Positions 43,513 through 53,433 are shown, counted from the first letter of the stretch. The stretch: DNA of 64,000 nt from Xanthocytophaga agilis (GCF_030068605.1 NZ_JASJOU010000010.1:124001-188000), one strand, 5' to 3'. Notes: generated by a model from the letters alone, not told the origin. A program made the numbers and translations.

Positions 43513-44913
43513 ATGAAAAGTTTCCTGGACGACGATTTTCTGTTACAAACTGCTACTGCACGTAAATTATACCATGATTTTGCCAAGTCAATGCCTATAA
43601 TTGACTATCATAACCATTTGCCTCCTCAGGAAATAGCGATAGATAAGAAATTTGAAAACCTTACACAGATATGGCTGTATGGCGATCATTACAAATGGAG
43701 AGCGATGCGTACCAATGGAGTAGATGAGGGTTACTGCACCGGGAATAAATCTGATTACGAGAAATTTGAAAAGTGGGCAGAGACAGTCCCGTATACAATG
43801 CGAAATCCATTGTATCACTGGACTCATCTGGAATTGCAGCGATATTTTGGTGTCAAAGAAGTTTTAAACCCTACTACAGCAGCTTCTATTTACAAAACCT
43901 GTAGTGATCTGCTGCCTACTCCGGAATACTCTGTTCGGAACCTGCTGACAAAGATGAATGTAGAAGCACTTTGTACTACTGATGATCCAACCGATTCGCT
44001 GGAGTACCATCAGGCAATTGCAAAGAGTGGCTTTGAAGTAAAGGTGTTGCCTACTTTCAGACCAGACAAGGCTATGAATGTAGACAATACAGCTAGTTTT
44101 AATGAGTATGTTGCCAAAGTAGAGGCTGTATCCAATACCTCTATTACTACGCTAGATGAGTATTTAGATGCTTTGAAAAAACGCCATGACTTCTTTGGTC
44201 AGATGGGATGTAAATTGTCGGATCATGGTTTGGAACAGATCTATGCAGAAGATTACACGGATTCTGAGATAAACGGATATTTTGAAAGATTACGAAAAGG
44301 AGAAACGCTAAGCCAGACAGAAAAGCTGAAGTTTAAGTCTGCTATGTTGATTTATTTTGCCCAATGGGATTGGGAGAAAGGCTGGACACAGCAGTTTCAC
44401 ATTGGGGCTTTACGTAATAACAATTCCCGTATGCTGAAAACCCTGGGACCAGATACCGGATGGGATTCTATTGGTGATTTTGAACAAGGCCGTGCCATGG
44501 CTAAATTCCTGAATACACTGGATACCGCAAATCAGTTAGCTAAAACGATCATCTATAACCTCAATCCAAGAGACAATGAAGTGATTGCCACCATGATTGG
44601 TAATTTCAATGATGGTTCTATAGCTGGTAAAATCCAGTTTGGGTCAGGCTGGTGGTTTATGGATCAGAAAGATGGCATGGAAAAACAAATGAATGCCCTT
44701 TCCAATATGGGACTGCTGAGTCGTTTTGTGGGTATGCTCACCGATTCACGTAGCTTTTTATCTTATCCGCGTCACGAGTATTTCCGAAGAATTTTATGCA
44801 ATATATTTGGTAATGACATCGAAAATGGCGAATTACCAAACGATATTCCTTGGATTGGCCAAATAATCCAGAATATCTGTTATTATAATGCAAAACAGTA
44901 CTTCCAATTCTAA
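43513..44913 (+). CDS. uxaC: Glucuronate/galacturonate isomerase
   Basis: A 466-residue amidohydrolase-fold uronate isomerase. The metal site is PIIDYHNHLPPQEIA near residues 30-45, then WLYGDHYKWRAMRTNGV, WTHLELQRYFGV and CTTDDPTDSLEYH. The late motifs are RNNNSRMLKTLGPDTGWDSIGD, FGSGWWFMDQKDGM and TDSRSFLSYPRHEYFRRILC. It converts D-galacturonate to tagaturonate and D-glucuronate to fructuronate. The length matches the family. kdgK follows with a 1-bp gap or a 26-bp overlap, depending on the start chosen. Confidence 0.95.
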   Translation: MKSFLDDDFLLQTATARKLYHDFAKSMPIIDYHNHLPPQEIAIDKKFENLTQIWLYGDHYKWRAMRTNGVDEGYCTGNKSDYEKFEKWAETVPYTMRNPLYHWTHLELQRYFGVKEVLNPTTAASIYKTCSDLLPTPEYSVRNLLTKMNVEALCTTDDPTDSLEYHQAIAKSGFEVKVLPTFRPDKAMNVDNTASFNEYVAKVEAVSNTSITTLDEYLDALKKRHDFFGQMGCKLSDHGLEQIYAEDYTDSEINGYFERLRKGETLSQTEKLKFKSAMLIYFAQWDWEKGWTQQFHIGALRNNNSRMLKTLGPDTGWDSIGDFEQGRAMAKFLNTLDTANQLAKTIIYNLNPRDNEVIATMIGNFNDGSIAGKIQFGSGWWFMDQKDGMEKQMNALSNMGLLSRFVGMLTDSRSFLSYPRHEYFRRILCNIFGNDIENGELPNDIPWIGQIIQNICYYNAKQYFQF

Positions 44914-44914
44914 A

Positions 44915-45925
44915 ATGAAAAAAGTTGTAACCTTCGGAGAAATCATGATGCGGTTATCGGCTCCGTTAAATAGCCGGTTTATTCAAGCAGGACACTTAAA
45001 TATTACCTACGGTGGTGGGGAAGCCAACGTAGTAGGATCGTTAGCACACCTGGGTATTCCGGTAAGCCACGTTACCTGTTTTCCAGATAATGACCTGGGA
45101 TACGCAGCAGCAGCATTTTACAGGAAGTATGGTGTAGATACCAAAGATATGGTATTTAAAGGAGATCGGTTGGGGCTTTACTTTCTGGAAGTAGGTGCGT
45201 CTATGCGTGCCAGCAAAATTGTGTATGACCGGGCTGGCTCAGCATTTGCCAATTTAGATCCGGCATGGTTTAACTGGGAAGAAATTTTAAAGGATGCACA
45301 GTGGTTTCACTGGACAGGTATTACACCGGCGATTTCTGCTTCTGCTGCTCAGGCTTGTGCGGATGCAATTCGGGTAGCCCGTAAACTGGGGGTGAAAGTA
45401 TCAGCCGATGTAAATTACCGGAGAAACCTGTGGCAATATGGCAAAACAGTGAAAGAGGTAATGCCTGATCTGATTGCGGGTTGTGATCTGATTGTATGTG
45501 CAGAACAGGATGCTGAAGATATTCTGGATATTGTACCTGATGCAAACGAAGCAAATAGCTTTGTTTCTATTGCCAGTCAGGTAATGAAACGTTTTCCGAA
45601 TATCAAACAGATTATTACTACCCGTCGGGAAACATTGAGTGCCTCTTACAATAAACTGAAAGGCATTTCCTATGATCAGAAAGAGTATCTGGAAACGCCT
45701 GTATATGACATCAATCCAATTGTAGATCGTATTGGTGGTGGCGATGCATTTATGGCCGGCTTTATCTATGGTTCCATACATTATACAAACATGCAGGATG
45801 CACTGACCTTTGCAGTAGCGGCCTCTGCATTGAAGCATACAGTTGAAGCAGATGTAAATCTGGCAACTGTTCCTGAAATAGAGCAGATTATGAAAGGTAA
45901 TACCTCAGGACGTCTGGTACGATAA
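44915..45925 (+). CDS. kdgK: 2-keto-3-deoxygluconate kinase
   Basis: A PfkB-family sugar kinase of about 336 residues from ATG 44915; an in-frame ATG at 44888 would overlap uxaC by 26 bp. It has VVTFGEIMMRLSAP, then YGGGEANVVGSLAHLG. The C-terminal PfkB signature with catalytic Asp is NPIVDRIGGGDAFMAGFIYG, in which GGGDAF forms the anion hole. It phosphorylates KDG to KDPG, the point where the saturated (UxaC-UxaB-UxaA) and unsaturated (KdgF-KduI-KduD) branches join. It is followed by eda. Confidence 0.92.
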   Translation: MKKVVTFGEIMMRLSAPLNSRFIQAGHLNITYGGGEANVVGSLAHLGIPVSHVTCFPDNDLGYAAAAFYRKYGVDTKDMVFKGDRLGLYFLEVGASMRASKIVYDRAGSAFANLDPAWFNWEEILKDAQWFHWTGITPAISASAAQACADAIRVARKLGVKVSADVNYRRNLWQYGKTVKEVMPDLIAGCDLIVCAEQDAEDILDIVPDANEANSFVSIASQVMKRFPNIKQIITTRRETLSASYNKLKGISYDQKEYLETPVYDINPIVDRIGGGDAFMAGFIYGSIHYTNMQDALTFAVAASALKHTVEADVNLATVPEIEQIMKGNTSGRLVR

Positions 45926-46036
45926 GCAATTATATGCCATTTATCCGGTAAAAGAGGCTCTTGTTGAGCTAATAAAGAAAGAAACCTATACAAAACAAAT
46001 CCATTAGCACTTCTTCAGTTTGTTTCGAGTAGAAGA

Positions 46037-46735
46037 ATGGCTTTGAAAAATATTAAACTCTTACAGCTGATGTTAACCCAGTCTATAACAGATATTATTG
46101 CCGTACTCAGACAGTACCCTCTTGTTCCTGTCTTTTATCATGGAGATTTAGCGTATACACAAAACATCCTGAAATCTTGTTATGAAGGAGGGATGAGAGC
46201 ATTTGAATATACCAACAGAGGCGAAAAAGCAAGAGAAGTATTTCCGGAACTTAAAAAGTTTGTGGCAGAGCAATGTCCGGGTATGTTACTGGGGATTGGA
46301 ACGATTTATAAACCAGAAGACGCCGAATATTTCATTCAGGCTGGAGCTGACTTTGTTGTGCAGCCTGTTACGACAGCAGCAGTAGCGGACGTATGCCATA
46401 AGCACTCTATTCCATGGCTTCCTGCTGCGGCTACTTTAAACGAAATCTTTCATGCACGTGAATTGGGTGCCGCTGTGGTAAAAATATTTCCAGGAAATGT
46501 GCTGGGCCCAGGATTTATAAAAGCAGTCAAAGGGCCAATGCCTGATGCCAATCTGATGGTAACAGGAGGGGTGGAACCCAATGAGAAGAATTTACAGGAA
46601 TGGTTTAGTTCAGGTATTCTTTGTGCAGGCTTGGGGTCTCAGTTATTTACAACAACGGATAGTTCGTCCAGTGATGACCTGAGTAAACGTATTGCAGAAA
46701 TTATGAGTTTTGTTCAATCTTTATCCAGGAAATAA
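46037..46735 (+). CDS. eda: KDPG/KHG aldolase
   Basis: A 232-residue class I aldolase. The fold starts at about residue 18, so translation might instead begin at ATG 46070 (MLTQSITDI). Active-site motifs are MRAFEYTNRG with E57, IGTIYKPEDAEYFIQAGADFVVQP, WLPAAATLNEIF and the Schiff-base K149 in VVKIFPGN. The tail is VTGGVEPN. It cleaves 2-keto-3-deoxy-6-phosphogluconate into pyruvate and glyceraldehyde-3-phosphate. It is 3 bp from the transporter gene, a tight operon joint. Confidence 0.92.
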   Translation: MALKNIKLLQLMLTQSITDIIAVLRQYPLVPVFYHGDLAYTQNILKSCYEGGMRAFEYTNRGEKAREVFPELKKFVAEQCPGMLLGIGTIYKPEDAEYFIQAGADFVVQPVTTAAVADVCHKHSIPWLPAAATLNEIFHARELGAAVVKIFPGNVLGPGFIKAVKGPMPDANLMVTGGVEPNEKNLQEWFSSGILCAGLGSQLFTTTDSSSSDDLSKRIAEIMSFVQSLSRK

Positions 46736-46738
46736 ACC

Positions 46739-48058
46739 ATGAAAACCAGTCAAGTCGAACCACGCAGCCTGAATAAGCAAAACAAAGTTGGAAATTTCCG
46801 ATGGGTTATTGTGGCACTTTTATTTTTTGCAACAACCATCAGTTATCTGGATCGGCAGGTTTTTGCCTTATTAAAGCCAACCCTTGAGAAGGAGTTTACA
46901 TGGTCAGAAACAGATTATAGCTACCTGGTAATGGCGTTTACAGCTGCGTATGCAACCGGCTTGCTGGTATTTGGCCGCATCATTGATAAGATTGGAACTA
47001 AAATCGGATATGCGGTATCCGTCATATGGTGGAGCTTAGCCGGAGTATTGACTGCTACAGCCACCAGTACATTTGGTTTTGGTGTATTCAGAGCCTTGCT
47101 GGGCCTCGGTGAAGGTGGAAACTTTCCTGCTGCTATCAAAACAGTAGCTGAGTGGTTTCCCAAAAAAGAAAGAGCCTTTGCGACTGGATTATTTAACTCT
47201 GGTGCTAATATTGGAGCGGTGATTACACCCATTATGGTTCCCTGGATACTGGGTGTATATAGCTGGAAGGCAGCTTTTATCATCACAGGTGGTATTGGAT
47301 TTGTGTGGTTTATCTTGTGGTGGTTTTTGTATTATCAACCTTCCAAACACAAGCTACTTACCCAGGAAGAATACGACTATATTAACTCAGATGTAGAAGA
47401 GAGACAAACAGAGCATGAGCAACCTGTAAAGTGGATTCAGCTGTTTGGAATCCGTCAGACCTGGGCATTTGTATTCGGAAAGTTACTTACTGACCCTATC
47501 TGGTGGTTTTATCTGTACTGGTTGCCAGCCTACTTCAATGCTTCTTTTAATATTGATATCAGTAAGGGCGGATTGCCTCTGGCAACACTCTATACCTTTG
47601 CTTCAATAGGAAGTATAGGAGGTGGATACCTGTCTGGTTATCTGATTAAAAAAGGCTGGCTGGTATTCAAAGCCCGTAAGACATCCATGTTATTCTTTGC
47701 CTTGTGCGTAGTTCCTATTATGGCGATTCAGTTTACAACAAATATCTGGCAGGCAGTGGCTTTATTAAGTCTGGCTACAGCTGCTCACCAGGCATGGAGT
47801 GCAAACATCTTTACAACGGCTTCAGATATGTTTCCGAAGAAAGCCGTTAGCTCTGTGGTAGGTATTGGTGGTATGGCAGGTTCATTGGGTGGTTTCGTAT
47901 TCCCCTATATCATTGGCCAGCTATTGGATCATTATAAAGCATTAGGCAACATTACAACTGGCTACAATATCCTTTTTGTAATCTGTGGACTCGCTTATCT
48001 GATAGCCTGGGGATTCATGCACCTCTTTGCCCCTAAGATGGAAAAAGTAAATATATAG
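46739..48058 (+). CDS. MFS hexuronate transporter, ExuT-like
   Basis: A 439-residue protein with 12 predicted membrane helices of the anion:cation symporter (ACS) branch of the MFS. The first helix holds TTISYLDRQVFALLKP. The MFS signature loop is LLVFGRIIDKIGTKIG, and GLGEGGNFPAAIKTVAEWFPKKERAFATG is a strong ExuT/GudP motif. Context in a hexuronate operon supports galacturonate/glucuronate import across the inner membrane. It is named by resemblance, without experimental support. Confidence 0.88.
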   Translation: MKTSQVEPRSLNKQNKVGNFRWVIVALLFFATTISYLDRQVFALLKPTLEKEFTWSETDYSYLVMAFTAAYATGLLVFGRIIDKIGTKIGYAVSVIWWSLAGVLTATATSTFGFGVFRALLGLGEGGNFPAAIKTVAEWFPKKERAFATGLFNSGANIGAVITPIMVPWILGVYSWKAAFIITGGIGFVWFILWWFLYYQPSKHKLLTQEEYDYINSDVEERQTEHEQPVKWIQLFGIRQTWAFVFGKLLTDPIWWFYLYWLPAYFNASFNIDISKGGLPLATLYTFASIGSIGGGYLSGYLIKKGWLVFKARKTSMLFFALCVVPIMAIQFTTNIWQAVALLSLATAAHQAWSANIFTTASDMFPKKAVSSVVGIGGMAGSLGGFVFPYIIGQLLDHYKALGNITTGYNILFVICGLAYLIAWGFMHLFAPKMEKVNI

Positions 48059-48081
48059 TCTCATTTAATCTATAGTTGTGT

Positions 48082-48396
48082 ATGTCTCGTGTCTCCTTTA
48101 AAATGTATCTGAAGCCGGGTTATAAGGAAGAATATAAGAAACGACATGATGCTATCTGGCCTGAATTAAAGAAACTACTTCAGGAAACTGGAATCAGCAA
48201 CTATTCTATTTTTCTGGACGAAGAGACACATACTTTATTCGGAGTACAGGAGATAGACGGCAATGCCTCCTCTCAACAGCTTGGAAGTAACCCCATTGTG
48301 CAAAAATGGTGGGCATTTATGGCAGATATTATGGAAACAAATCCGGATAACTCACCTGTAACCAAACCGTTAGAAGAAGTTTTTTATATGGAATAA
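48082..48396 (+). CDS. rhaM: L-rhamnose mutarotase
   Basis: About 104 residues from ATG 48082; the TTG at 48076 is less likely. A dimeric alpha-beta barrel: FKMYLKPGYKEEYKKRHDAIWPELKKLLQETG, then YSIFLDEETHTLFGVQEI and the closing WWAFMADIMETNPDNSP. H24 of the KKRHDAIWPEL segment and the tryptophans WW are the known sugar-binding positions. It interconverts rhamnose anomers. Its presence fits rhamnogalacturonan, the rhamnose-containing part of pectin, as substrate. No other rhamnose gene is in the window. Confidence 0.9.
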   Translation: MSRVSFKMYLKPGYKEEYKKRHDAIWPELKKLLQETGISNYSIFLDEETHTLFGVQEIDGNASSQQLGSNPIVQKWWAFMADIMETNPDNSPVTKPLEEVFYME

Positions 48397-48441
48397 AATT
48401 CCAGACATATTATGTACACTATACTTTAAAATAAACTACGT

Positions 48442-48858
48442 ATGAAACATTTTTTGCTGACCTTTCTGCTATGTTTTTCTGTGGGACTGCTGATGGCACA
48501 GACTAAAATAGAAGATGAAATTACATCTCTGGAAAATAGACGATTTGATGCTCAAACCAATAAAAAAGAAGCTGTACTAAACGAAATATATGCAGATGAT
48601 GCTATCTACACTCATTCAAGTGGACTACGCGAAAATAAGACAGATTACATTAAACATGTATTGTCCGGGCAGTGGGAATACCAGAAAGTAACGCTGGAAG
48701 AATTGAACGTACAGCCCTTTGGTACAACAGCCATCGGGACAGGCCGCGTTAAAATAAATGCCAATACCTTGATGTATACAGTAGTATACCTGAAACGCAA
48801 AGGAAAGTGGCAACTCGTAAACTGGACTTCAACCAAGTTACCGCCACCTCAAAACTAA
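48442..48858 (+). CDS. Exported NTF2-like (DUF4440) protein
   Basis: A 138-residue protein with a signal peptide (FLLTFLLCFSVGLLMAQ) and a SnoaL/DUF4440-like cone fold. It has IEDEITSLENRRFDAQTNKKEAVLNEIYADDAIYTHSSG, then ALGTGRVKINANTLMYTV-like strands and a closing WQLVNWTSTKLP. The fold often binds small molecules; no activity is inferred. It lies 45 bp after rhaM and may be the last gene of the pectin operon. A hairpin with 10-bp arms, CAGTATAAGG/CCTTATACTG (48874-48903), follows its stop. Confidence 0.8.
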   Translation: MKHFLLTFLLCFSVGLLMAQTKIEDEITSLENRRFDAQTNKKEAVLNEIYADDAIYTHSSGLRENKTDYIKHVLSGQWEYQKVTLEELNVQPFGTTAIGTGRVKINANTLMYTVVYLKRKGKWQLVNWTSTKLPPPQN

Positions 48859-49094
48859 GTTATATTTTTCTGTCAGTATAAGGTCTGCATTTCCCTTATA
48901 CTGGCAACTGTCAGAGTAGAAGCAACTTCAGCACATCGTATTAGCCGCATTTTTTCTTAGATACCCTATCCCTATAAATTCATTGCCTTGTCTTGCAAAA
49001 TCGGTAAGACCCTGGTTTGTATTTGCTTTTCGTAACGGATACCCTACTGTTATTTAACTATATCTGGTAATTCTACTCTTAATCCTCTAATGCT

Positions 49095-50120
49095 ATGACA
49101 GTATTAAATGAAAATGCTATTGCCAGTCCGGTAGGAATCACACTGGACAGGTACATCAAACGCAAACAAAGCGAGTTTCCATTTGCTTCCGGTGAGTTAT
49201 CTCAATTACTAAGAGATATCGCTCTGGCTGGCAAGATTATCAATCGTGAAGTGAACAGAGCAGGTCTTATTGACATAACAGGTGCTTTTGGAAATCAGAA
49301 TGTTCAGGGTGAACAGCAACAGAAACTGGATGTGGTGGCCAATATCCGGTTTATCCGGGCATTGAAAAACGGCGGGGAAGCCTGTGCCATTATTTCAGAA
49401 GAAACCGATGAGATTATCCTGACAGGCAACGAACATGGAAAATATATAGTAGCTATAGATCCACTTGATGGTTCTTCCAATATTGATGTCAACGTTTCGA
49501 TTGGAACTATATTCTCTATTTACAGGCGTGTGTCTCCTATTGGTGAAGCACCTGTAATGGAAGATTTTTTACAGGGTGGACGTAAACAGGTAGCTGCAGG
49601 TTATATTCTCTACGGATCATCCACTATGATGGTGTACACGACAGGTCATGGTGTAGTTGGCTTTACCTACGAAAACTCACTGGGTGAATTTTTCTTATCT
49701 CACCCAGATCTGAAGATTCCGAAGCAAGGCAGCATATTTTCCTGCAATGAAGGGTACTGGTATCAGTATGCTGAATGTGTCCGGTTGTATCTGGACCAAT
49801 GCAAACGTCAGGGATATAGTGGCCGTTATATCGGATCACTGGTAGCGGACTTTCATAGAAATCTGTTGAAAGGTGGTATATATTTATACCCTGCTCTTCC
49901 AACCCAACCAGAAGGAAAACTGCGCCTCTTATATGAATGCTATCCGTTAGCCTTTTTAGTGGAGCAGGCAGGAGGTAGAGCTATTAATGGCAGTCAGGCA
50001 ATTCTGGATGTTATACCTACCAGTTTACATCAGCGAAGTCCTTTGTTTATTGGTTCGGATGTAATGGTGAAAGAGATGGAGCGGCAATATCTGATGGAGA
50101 ATCAGTTCCGGCATCAATAG
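49095..50120 (+). CDS. fbp: Class I fructose-1,6-bisphosphatase
   Basis: A 341-residue enzyme of the FBPase/inositol-phosphatase fold. Metal ligands lie in ISEETDE (residues 100-106) and [13 protein letters not shown] (121-133), the hallmark motif. Later motifs are [20 protein letters not shown] and [17 protein letters not shown]. It hydrolyses fructose-1,6-bisphosphate in gluconeogenesis. Growth on galacturonate yields triose phosphate and pyruvate, so hexose synthesis needs this enzyme. Its position next to the pectin locus is therefore sensible, though it has its own 236-bp upstream region and terminator. Confidence 0.97.
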   Translation: MTVLNENAIASPVGITLDRYIKRKQSEFPFASGELSQLLRDIALAGKIINREVNRAGLIDITGAFGNQNVQGEQQQKLDVVANIRFIRALKNGGEACAIISEETDEIILTGNEHGKYIVAIDPLDGSSNIDVNVSIGTIFSIYRRVSPIGEAPVMEDFLQGGRKQVAAGYILYGSSTMMVYTTGHGVVGFTYENSLGEFFLSHPDLKIPKQGSIFSCNEGYWYQYAECVRLYLDQCKRQGYSGRYIGSLVADFHRNLLKGGIYLYPALPTQPEGKLRLLYECYPLAFLVEQAGGRAINGSQAILDVIPTSLHQRSPLFIGSDVMVKEMERQYLMENQFRHQ

Positions 50121-50127
50121 GATAACA

Positions 50128-50171
50128 GAAGAATAAAATATCTATTCTCACAGATGGATATTTTATTCTTC
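50128..50171 (+). terminator. Intrinsic terminator of fbp
   Basis: GAAGAATAAAATATC and GATATTTTATTCTTC form a perfect 15-bp stem around a 14-nt loop, 8 bp after the fbp stop codon. The stem is AT-rich. It isolates fbp from the four-gene operon that follows. Confidence 0.7.
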
Positions 50172-50234
50172 AAATTTAGGTAAATAGATTCTTCAACCCT
50201 TACATTTACAGCTTTTTACCAATAGTCTGTTTTT

Positions 50235-51248
50235 GTGAGGCAATACAAAAAGATCGTTGTTACTGGAACATCCGGTTTTCTGGGAAGCCGGGTAGCCAAG
50301 TTTTTGCCAACTGTTTTTACCGGAGCTACTATTCTCGCTACATCTCGTAAATCGGATAAGAAATCTGCGTTGGAACAGGCAGGATGTATATTTATTCCAG
50401 GAGATCTGACAGATGTTGCTTTCTGCCGACAGATTATGGCTGATGCGGATGCCATAGTGCATTGTGCTGCCTTATCTTCTCCCTGGGGCAAAAAAGAAGA
50501 TTTTGAGAAGGCAAATGTAATAGCAACACAAAATCTGCTGGAGGCTGCTATTGCAGAAAAAGTGAGTAGGTTTGTTTTTATTTCCACACCCAGTATTTAC
50601 TTCAATTATACCGATCGCTTCCAGATTTCTGAACAGGAGCCTTTGCCTTACCGAATGGTCAATGAGTACGCAGCTACCAAACTAAAAGCTGAACGATTGG
50701 TGCTGGCTGCCAATAGTGATATACTGGAGACACTTGCTTTACGCCCCAGAGCTATTATTGGGGCAGAAGATACGGTTATCTTCCCTCGGGTCCTGAAAGC
50801 CTATCAGGAGAACAAACTGGTTATCATTGGTTCTGGTACCAACAAAGGAGATATTACCTGTGTACTCAATGTAATTGAGGCTATAATTTGTGCATTAAAT
50901 GCCCAAAAACAGGCAATGGGACAAGCATACAATATTAGCAATGACGAACCTGTAGTATTATGGGAAGTATTAAATAATCTACTTCAACAACTGGAGTTAG
51001 AGCCTATTAAGCGCAAACTTCCGTATTGGATAGTGATGACAGCTGCCTGGATCACAGAACAACGATACAAATGGTTTAAACCTGATGAAGAACCTCCCAT
51101 TACACAACATGGCATTGGAAGTCTGGCCAGATCTATGACTATGGATATTTCATTGGCTAAAAAAAATTTAGGGTATAAACCTGTACAAACGACGCAGGAA
51201 GGAATAAATGAGTTTATCGAATGGTACAAGAGTCAGAAAACGGTATAA
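50235..51248 (+). CDS. OleD-like NAD(P)-dependent reductase (extended SDR)
   Basis: A 337-residue extended SDR starting at GTG 50235; an in-frame stop lies just upstream and no earlier start exists. Cofactor motif TGTSGFLG is at residues 10-17, HCAALSSPWG at 76-85, catalytic Y145/K149 in YAATK, then LRPRAIIGAEDTVIFPRVL and GDITCVLNVIEAI. The SSPWG and IFPRVLK features resemble OleD, which reduces 2-alkyl-3-ketoacids. It overlaps the hydrolase gene by 28 bp, in a four-gene operon ending at 54414. The substrate is inferred, not known. Confidence 0.8.
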   Translation: MRQYKKIVVTGTSGFLGSRVAKFLPTVFTGATILATSRKSDKKSALEQAGCIFIPGDLTDVAFCRQIMADADAIVHCAALSSPWGKKEDFEKANVIATQNLLEAAIAEKVSRFVFISTPSIYFNYTDRFQISEQEPLPYRMVNEYAATKLKAERLVLAANSDILETLALRPRAIIGAEDTVIFPRVLKAYQENKLVIIGSGTNKGDITCVLNVIEAIICALNAQKQAMGQAYNISNDEPVVLWEVLNNLLQQLELEPIKRKLPYWIVMTAAWITEQRYKWFKPDEEPPITQHGIGSLARSMTMDISLAKKNLGYKPVQTTQEGINEFIEWYKSQKTV

Positions 51249-52081
51249 AGCTTCGGATTTTTCAGTCAGGCTATTGTCTGTCAGATGGGCATGTAGTAAA
51301 TCCGAAAGTAAGAAGAGGAAAAGTGCGTTTTTATGCTACTTGGTTATTGATTCAGCATCCTGTACATGGCAACATCCTTTTCGACACAGGATACACAGAT
51401 CGTTTCCATTCGGCAACCCGAAGGATGCCCTATACTTTATATGCCTGGGCAACCCCAGTAGTTGTACACAAAGAAGACACCGCCATCGAACAACTCAAAG
51501 AGATAGGTCTTTCGGCAAAAGATATTGATACTATTATCCTTTCACACTTTCATGCAGATCATATAGGAGGAGTAAAAGACTTTCCCTATTCACAATTTAT
51601 TTGTAGCCGAAAAAGCATGGAAGAAGCGATAGCAAAGAAAGGATGGTCTGCCGTCAAAAAAGGCATATTACCTGATTTGTTGCCTGATGACTTTGTAAGC
51701 AGAACTAAATTCATAGAAGAACTCACACAGCAAGAGATTGACCACCCATCAGGTCTGGTGATGTATGATCTTTTTAATGATGGTATGCTAAAACTGATAG
51801 AATTGCCTGGCCATGCCCGGGGCATGCTGGGTATACGGATACAACATACAGATGGGATTACTGTATTTGCCAGTGATGCCTACTGGAGTTTGGATACTTT
51901 TCAGCAAAGGATTTTACCCAGACAGAGAGTAAAGCTGTTTTTTGATAGTTGGGGAGACTATGTAGACAGTTCTGAAAAGTTATACAGATATCATAAGAAC
52001 CATCCTGAAGAACGGCTATTATTTACGCATTGCCCACAAACAATGAATTTTATTACTGGCAAATCTGCTAAGATTAACTAA
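51221..52081 (+). CDS. Metallo-beta-lactamase-fold hydrolase
   Basis: A 286-residue hydrolase. The zinc motif SHFHADH is at residues 108-114, with H198 in ELPGHARG, D219 in ASDAYW and H270 in FTHCPQ, so a complete dinuclear site is present. The early segment RFYATWLLIQHPVHGNILFDTG resembles lactonase-type members (AiiA/AttM branch). Its start overlaps the reductase gene by 28 bp, and the adenylating-enzyme gene follows after 20 bp. A ring-opening activity on a lactone or thioester would fit the operon (inference). Confidence 0.85.
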   Translation: MVQESENGIKLRIFQSGYCLSDGHVVNPKVRRGKVRFYATWLLIQHPVHGNILFDTGYTDRFHSATRRMPYTLYAWATPVVVHKEDTAIEQLKEIGLSAKDIDTIILSHFHADHIGGVKDFPYSQFICSRKSMEEAIAKKGWSAVKKGILPDLLPDDFVSRTKFIEELTQQEIDHPSGLVMYDLFNDGMLKLIELPGHARGMLGIRIQHTDGITVFASDAYWSLDTFQQRILPRQRVKLFFDSWGDYVDSSEKLYRYHKNHPEERLLFTHCPQTMNFITGKSAKIN

Positions 52082-52101
52082 GTAGCTATAGGTGTAGATT
52101 C

Positions 52102-53391
52102 ATGAAACTAAAAATAGTGTATTACTGGCTTTACTTTCGATTCAAAAGAAAGTCCAAAACCAGAAAAGAGCTAACACAGTACCAGCAACGTAAGCTTCAG
52201 TCTTTTTTTGCCAAGGTATTAACTCAATCGCCTTACTATGCGACATTTGTAAAAGAAGGAAAAGTGCTTGATGATTTTCCTATTATCAACAAGCAGATTT
52301 TCATGGAGATGTTTGATCAGATCAATACGCAGGGAATCAAGAAACAACAAGCTATGGAAATAGCTTTGCAAGCCGAAGAAAGTCGAAACTTCTCTCCGGA
52401 ATATGGTAAGCTGACTGTAGGATTGTCAACAGGGACAAGCGGAAAACGAGGGTTGTTTGTTGTATCTGAAAAGGAACGGGCCCAATGGGTAGGACTGGTG
52501 ATGAATCGTGTAATCAAACCCATCTTTTTCAAAAAACAAAAAATTGCATTCTTCCTTCGGGCAAACAGTAATCTATACAGTTCTATCCGATCATCTCTTT
52601 TTGAGTTTGCCTATTTTGATATTTTCAAACCTGTTGATGAACTACTTGCAGATTTAAATGCCTATCAACCGCATATTCTGGCAGCACAACCTTCTGTTTT
52701 ATCCGATATTGCAGATCGGCAGCAAAGAGGGTTACTACATATATCTCCAAAGCAGATTATTTCTTTTGCAGAGGTACTACAGGATGAAGACAATCACTTT
52801 ATTTCATCTGTTTTTAACGTTTCTATCACACAAGTGTATCAGTGTACAGAAGGTTTTCTGGGAGTAAGTTGCACCCATGGGACTATCCATCTGAATGAGG
52901 ATTTCCTATTGATAGAGAAGAAAACAATTGAAGGCCGTAGATTTCACCCTGTTATTACAGACTTTACACGTAGCACACAACCCATAATACGCTATGAACT
53001 GGACGACATCTTGATTGAAAGAGAGTCTCCCTGTCCCTGTGGATCTGTTTTTCTGGGTCTGGAGCGAATCGAAGGACGGGCCGATGATGTACTCGTTTTT
53101 ACTACATCAGAAGGTAAGGTTAAACTCTATCCGGATATAATTTGTCGAATGATTGCACGCAGGACAAATGACTTCCGGACATATCGGATCGTTCAGACTG
53201 ACGAGTCTCATGTACGTATAGAATTAGACTGTGACCCAGGTGATTTTGATACTGTTGGACAGAGAATACAAGCAGGAATAGAGGATTTATTACAGACGAA
53301 TCATGTTTACTCTATAACAATTGAGTTACAAAAAGGAATAACTACTAGCCCCGGAAGTAAGCTTCGAAAGGTTACCAGGGCAATCTTATAG
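52102..53391 (+). CDS. F390-synthetase-like adenylate-forming enzyme
   Basis: A 429-residue member of the PaaK/CoF-synthetase branch of adenylate-forming enzymes. The phosphate-binding loop is VGLSTGTSGKRGLF (residues ~106-119). QVYQCTEGFLG holds the A5-like acidic position, and ITDFTRSTQPIIRYELDDIL the A7-like Asp. A CPCG motif (~312-315) typical of F390 synthetases and a C-terminal lid with SKLRKVTRAI follow. It should activate a carboxylic acid as its adenylate. No carrier-protein gene is adjacent. It lies 42 bp upstream of the KAS III-like gene. Confidence 0.82.
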   Translation: MKLKIVYYWLYFRFKRKSKTRKELTQYQQRKLQSFFAKVLTQSPYYATFVKEGKVLDDFPIINKQIFMEMFDQINTQGIKKQQAMEIALQAEESRNFSPEYGKLTVGLSTGTSGKRGLFVVSEKERAQWVGLVMNRVIKPIFFKKQKIAFFLRANSNLYSSIRSSLFEFAYFDIFKPVDELLADLNAYQPHILAAQPSVLSDIADRQQRGLLHISPKQIISFAEVLQDEDNHFISSVFNVSITQVYQCTEGFLGVSCTHGTIHLNEDFLLIEKKTIEGRRFHPVITDFTRSTQPIIRYELDDILIERESPCPCGSVFLGLERIEGRADDVLVFTTSEGKVKLYPDIICRMIARRTNDFRTYRIVQTDESHVRIELDCDPGDFDTVGQRIQAGIEDLLQTNHVYSITIELQKGITTSPGSKLRKVTRAIL

Positions 53392-53433
53392 TAAAGCGAA
53401 TACAACAGAGGGAATATCCGGATAGACAATAGG

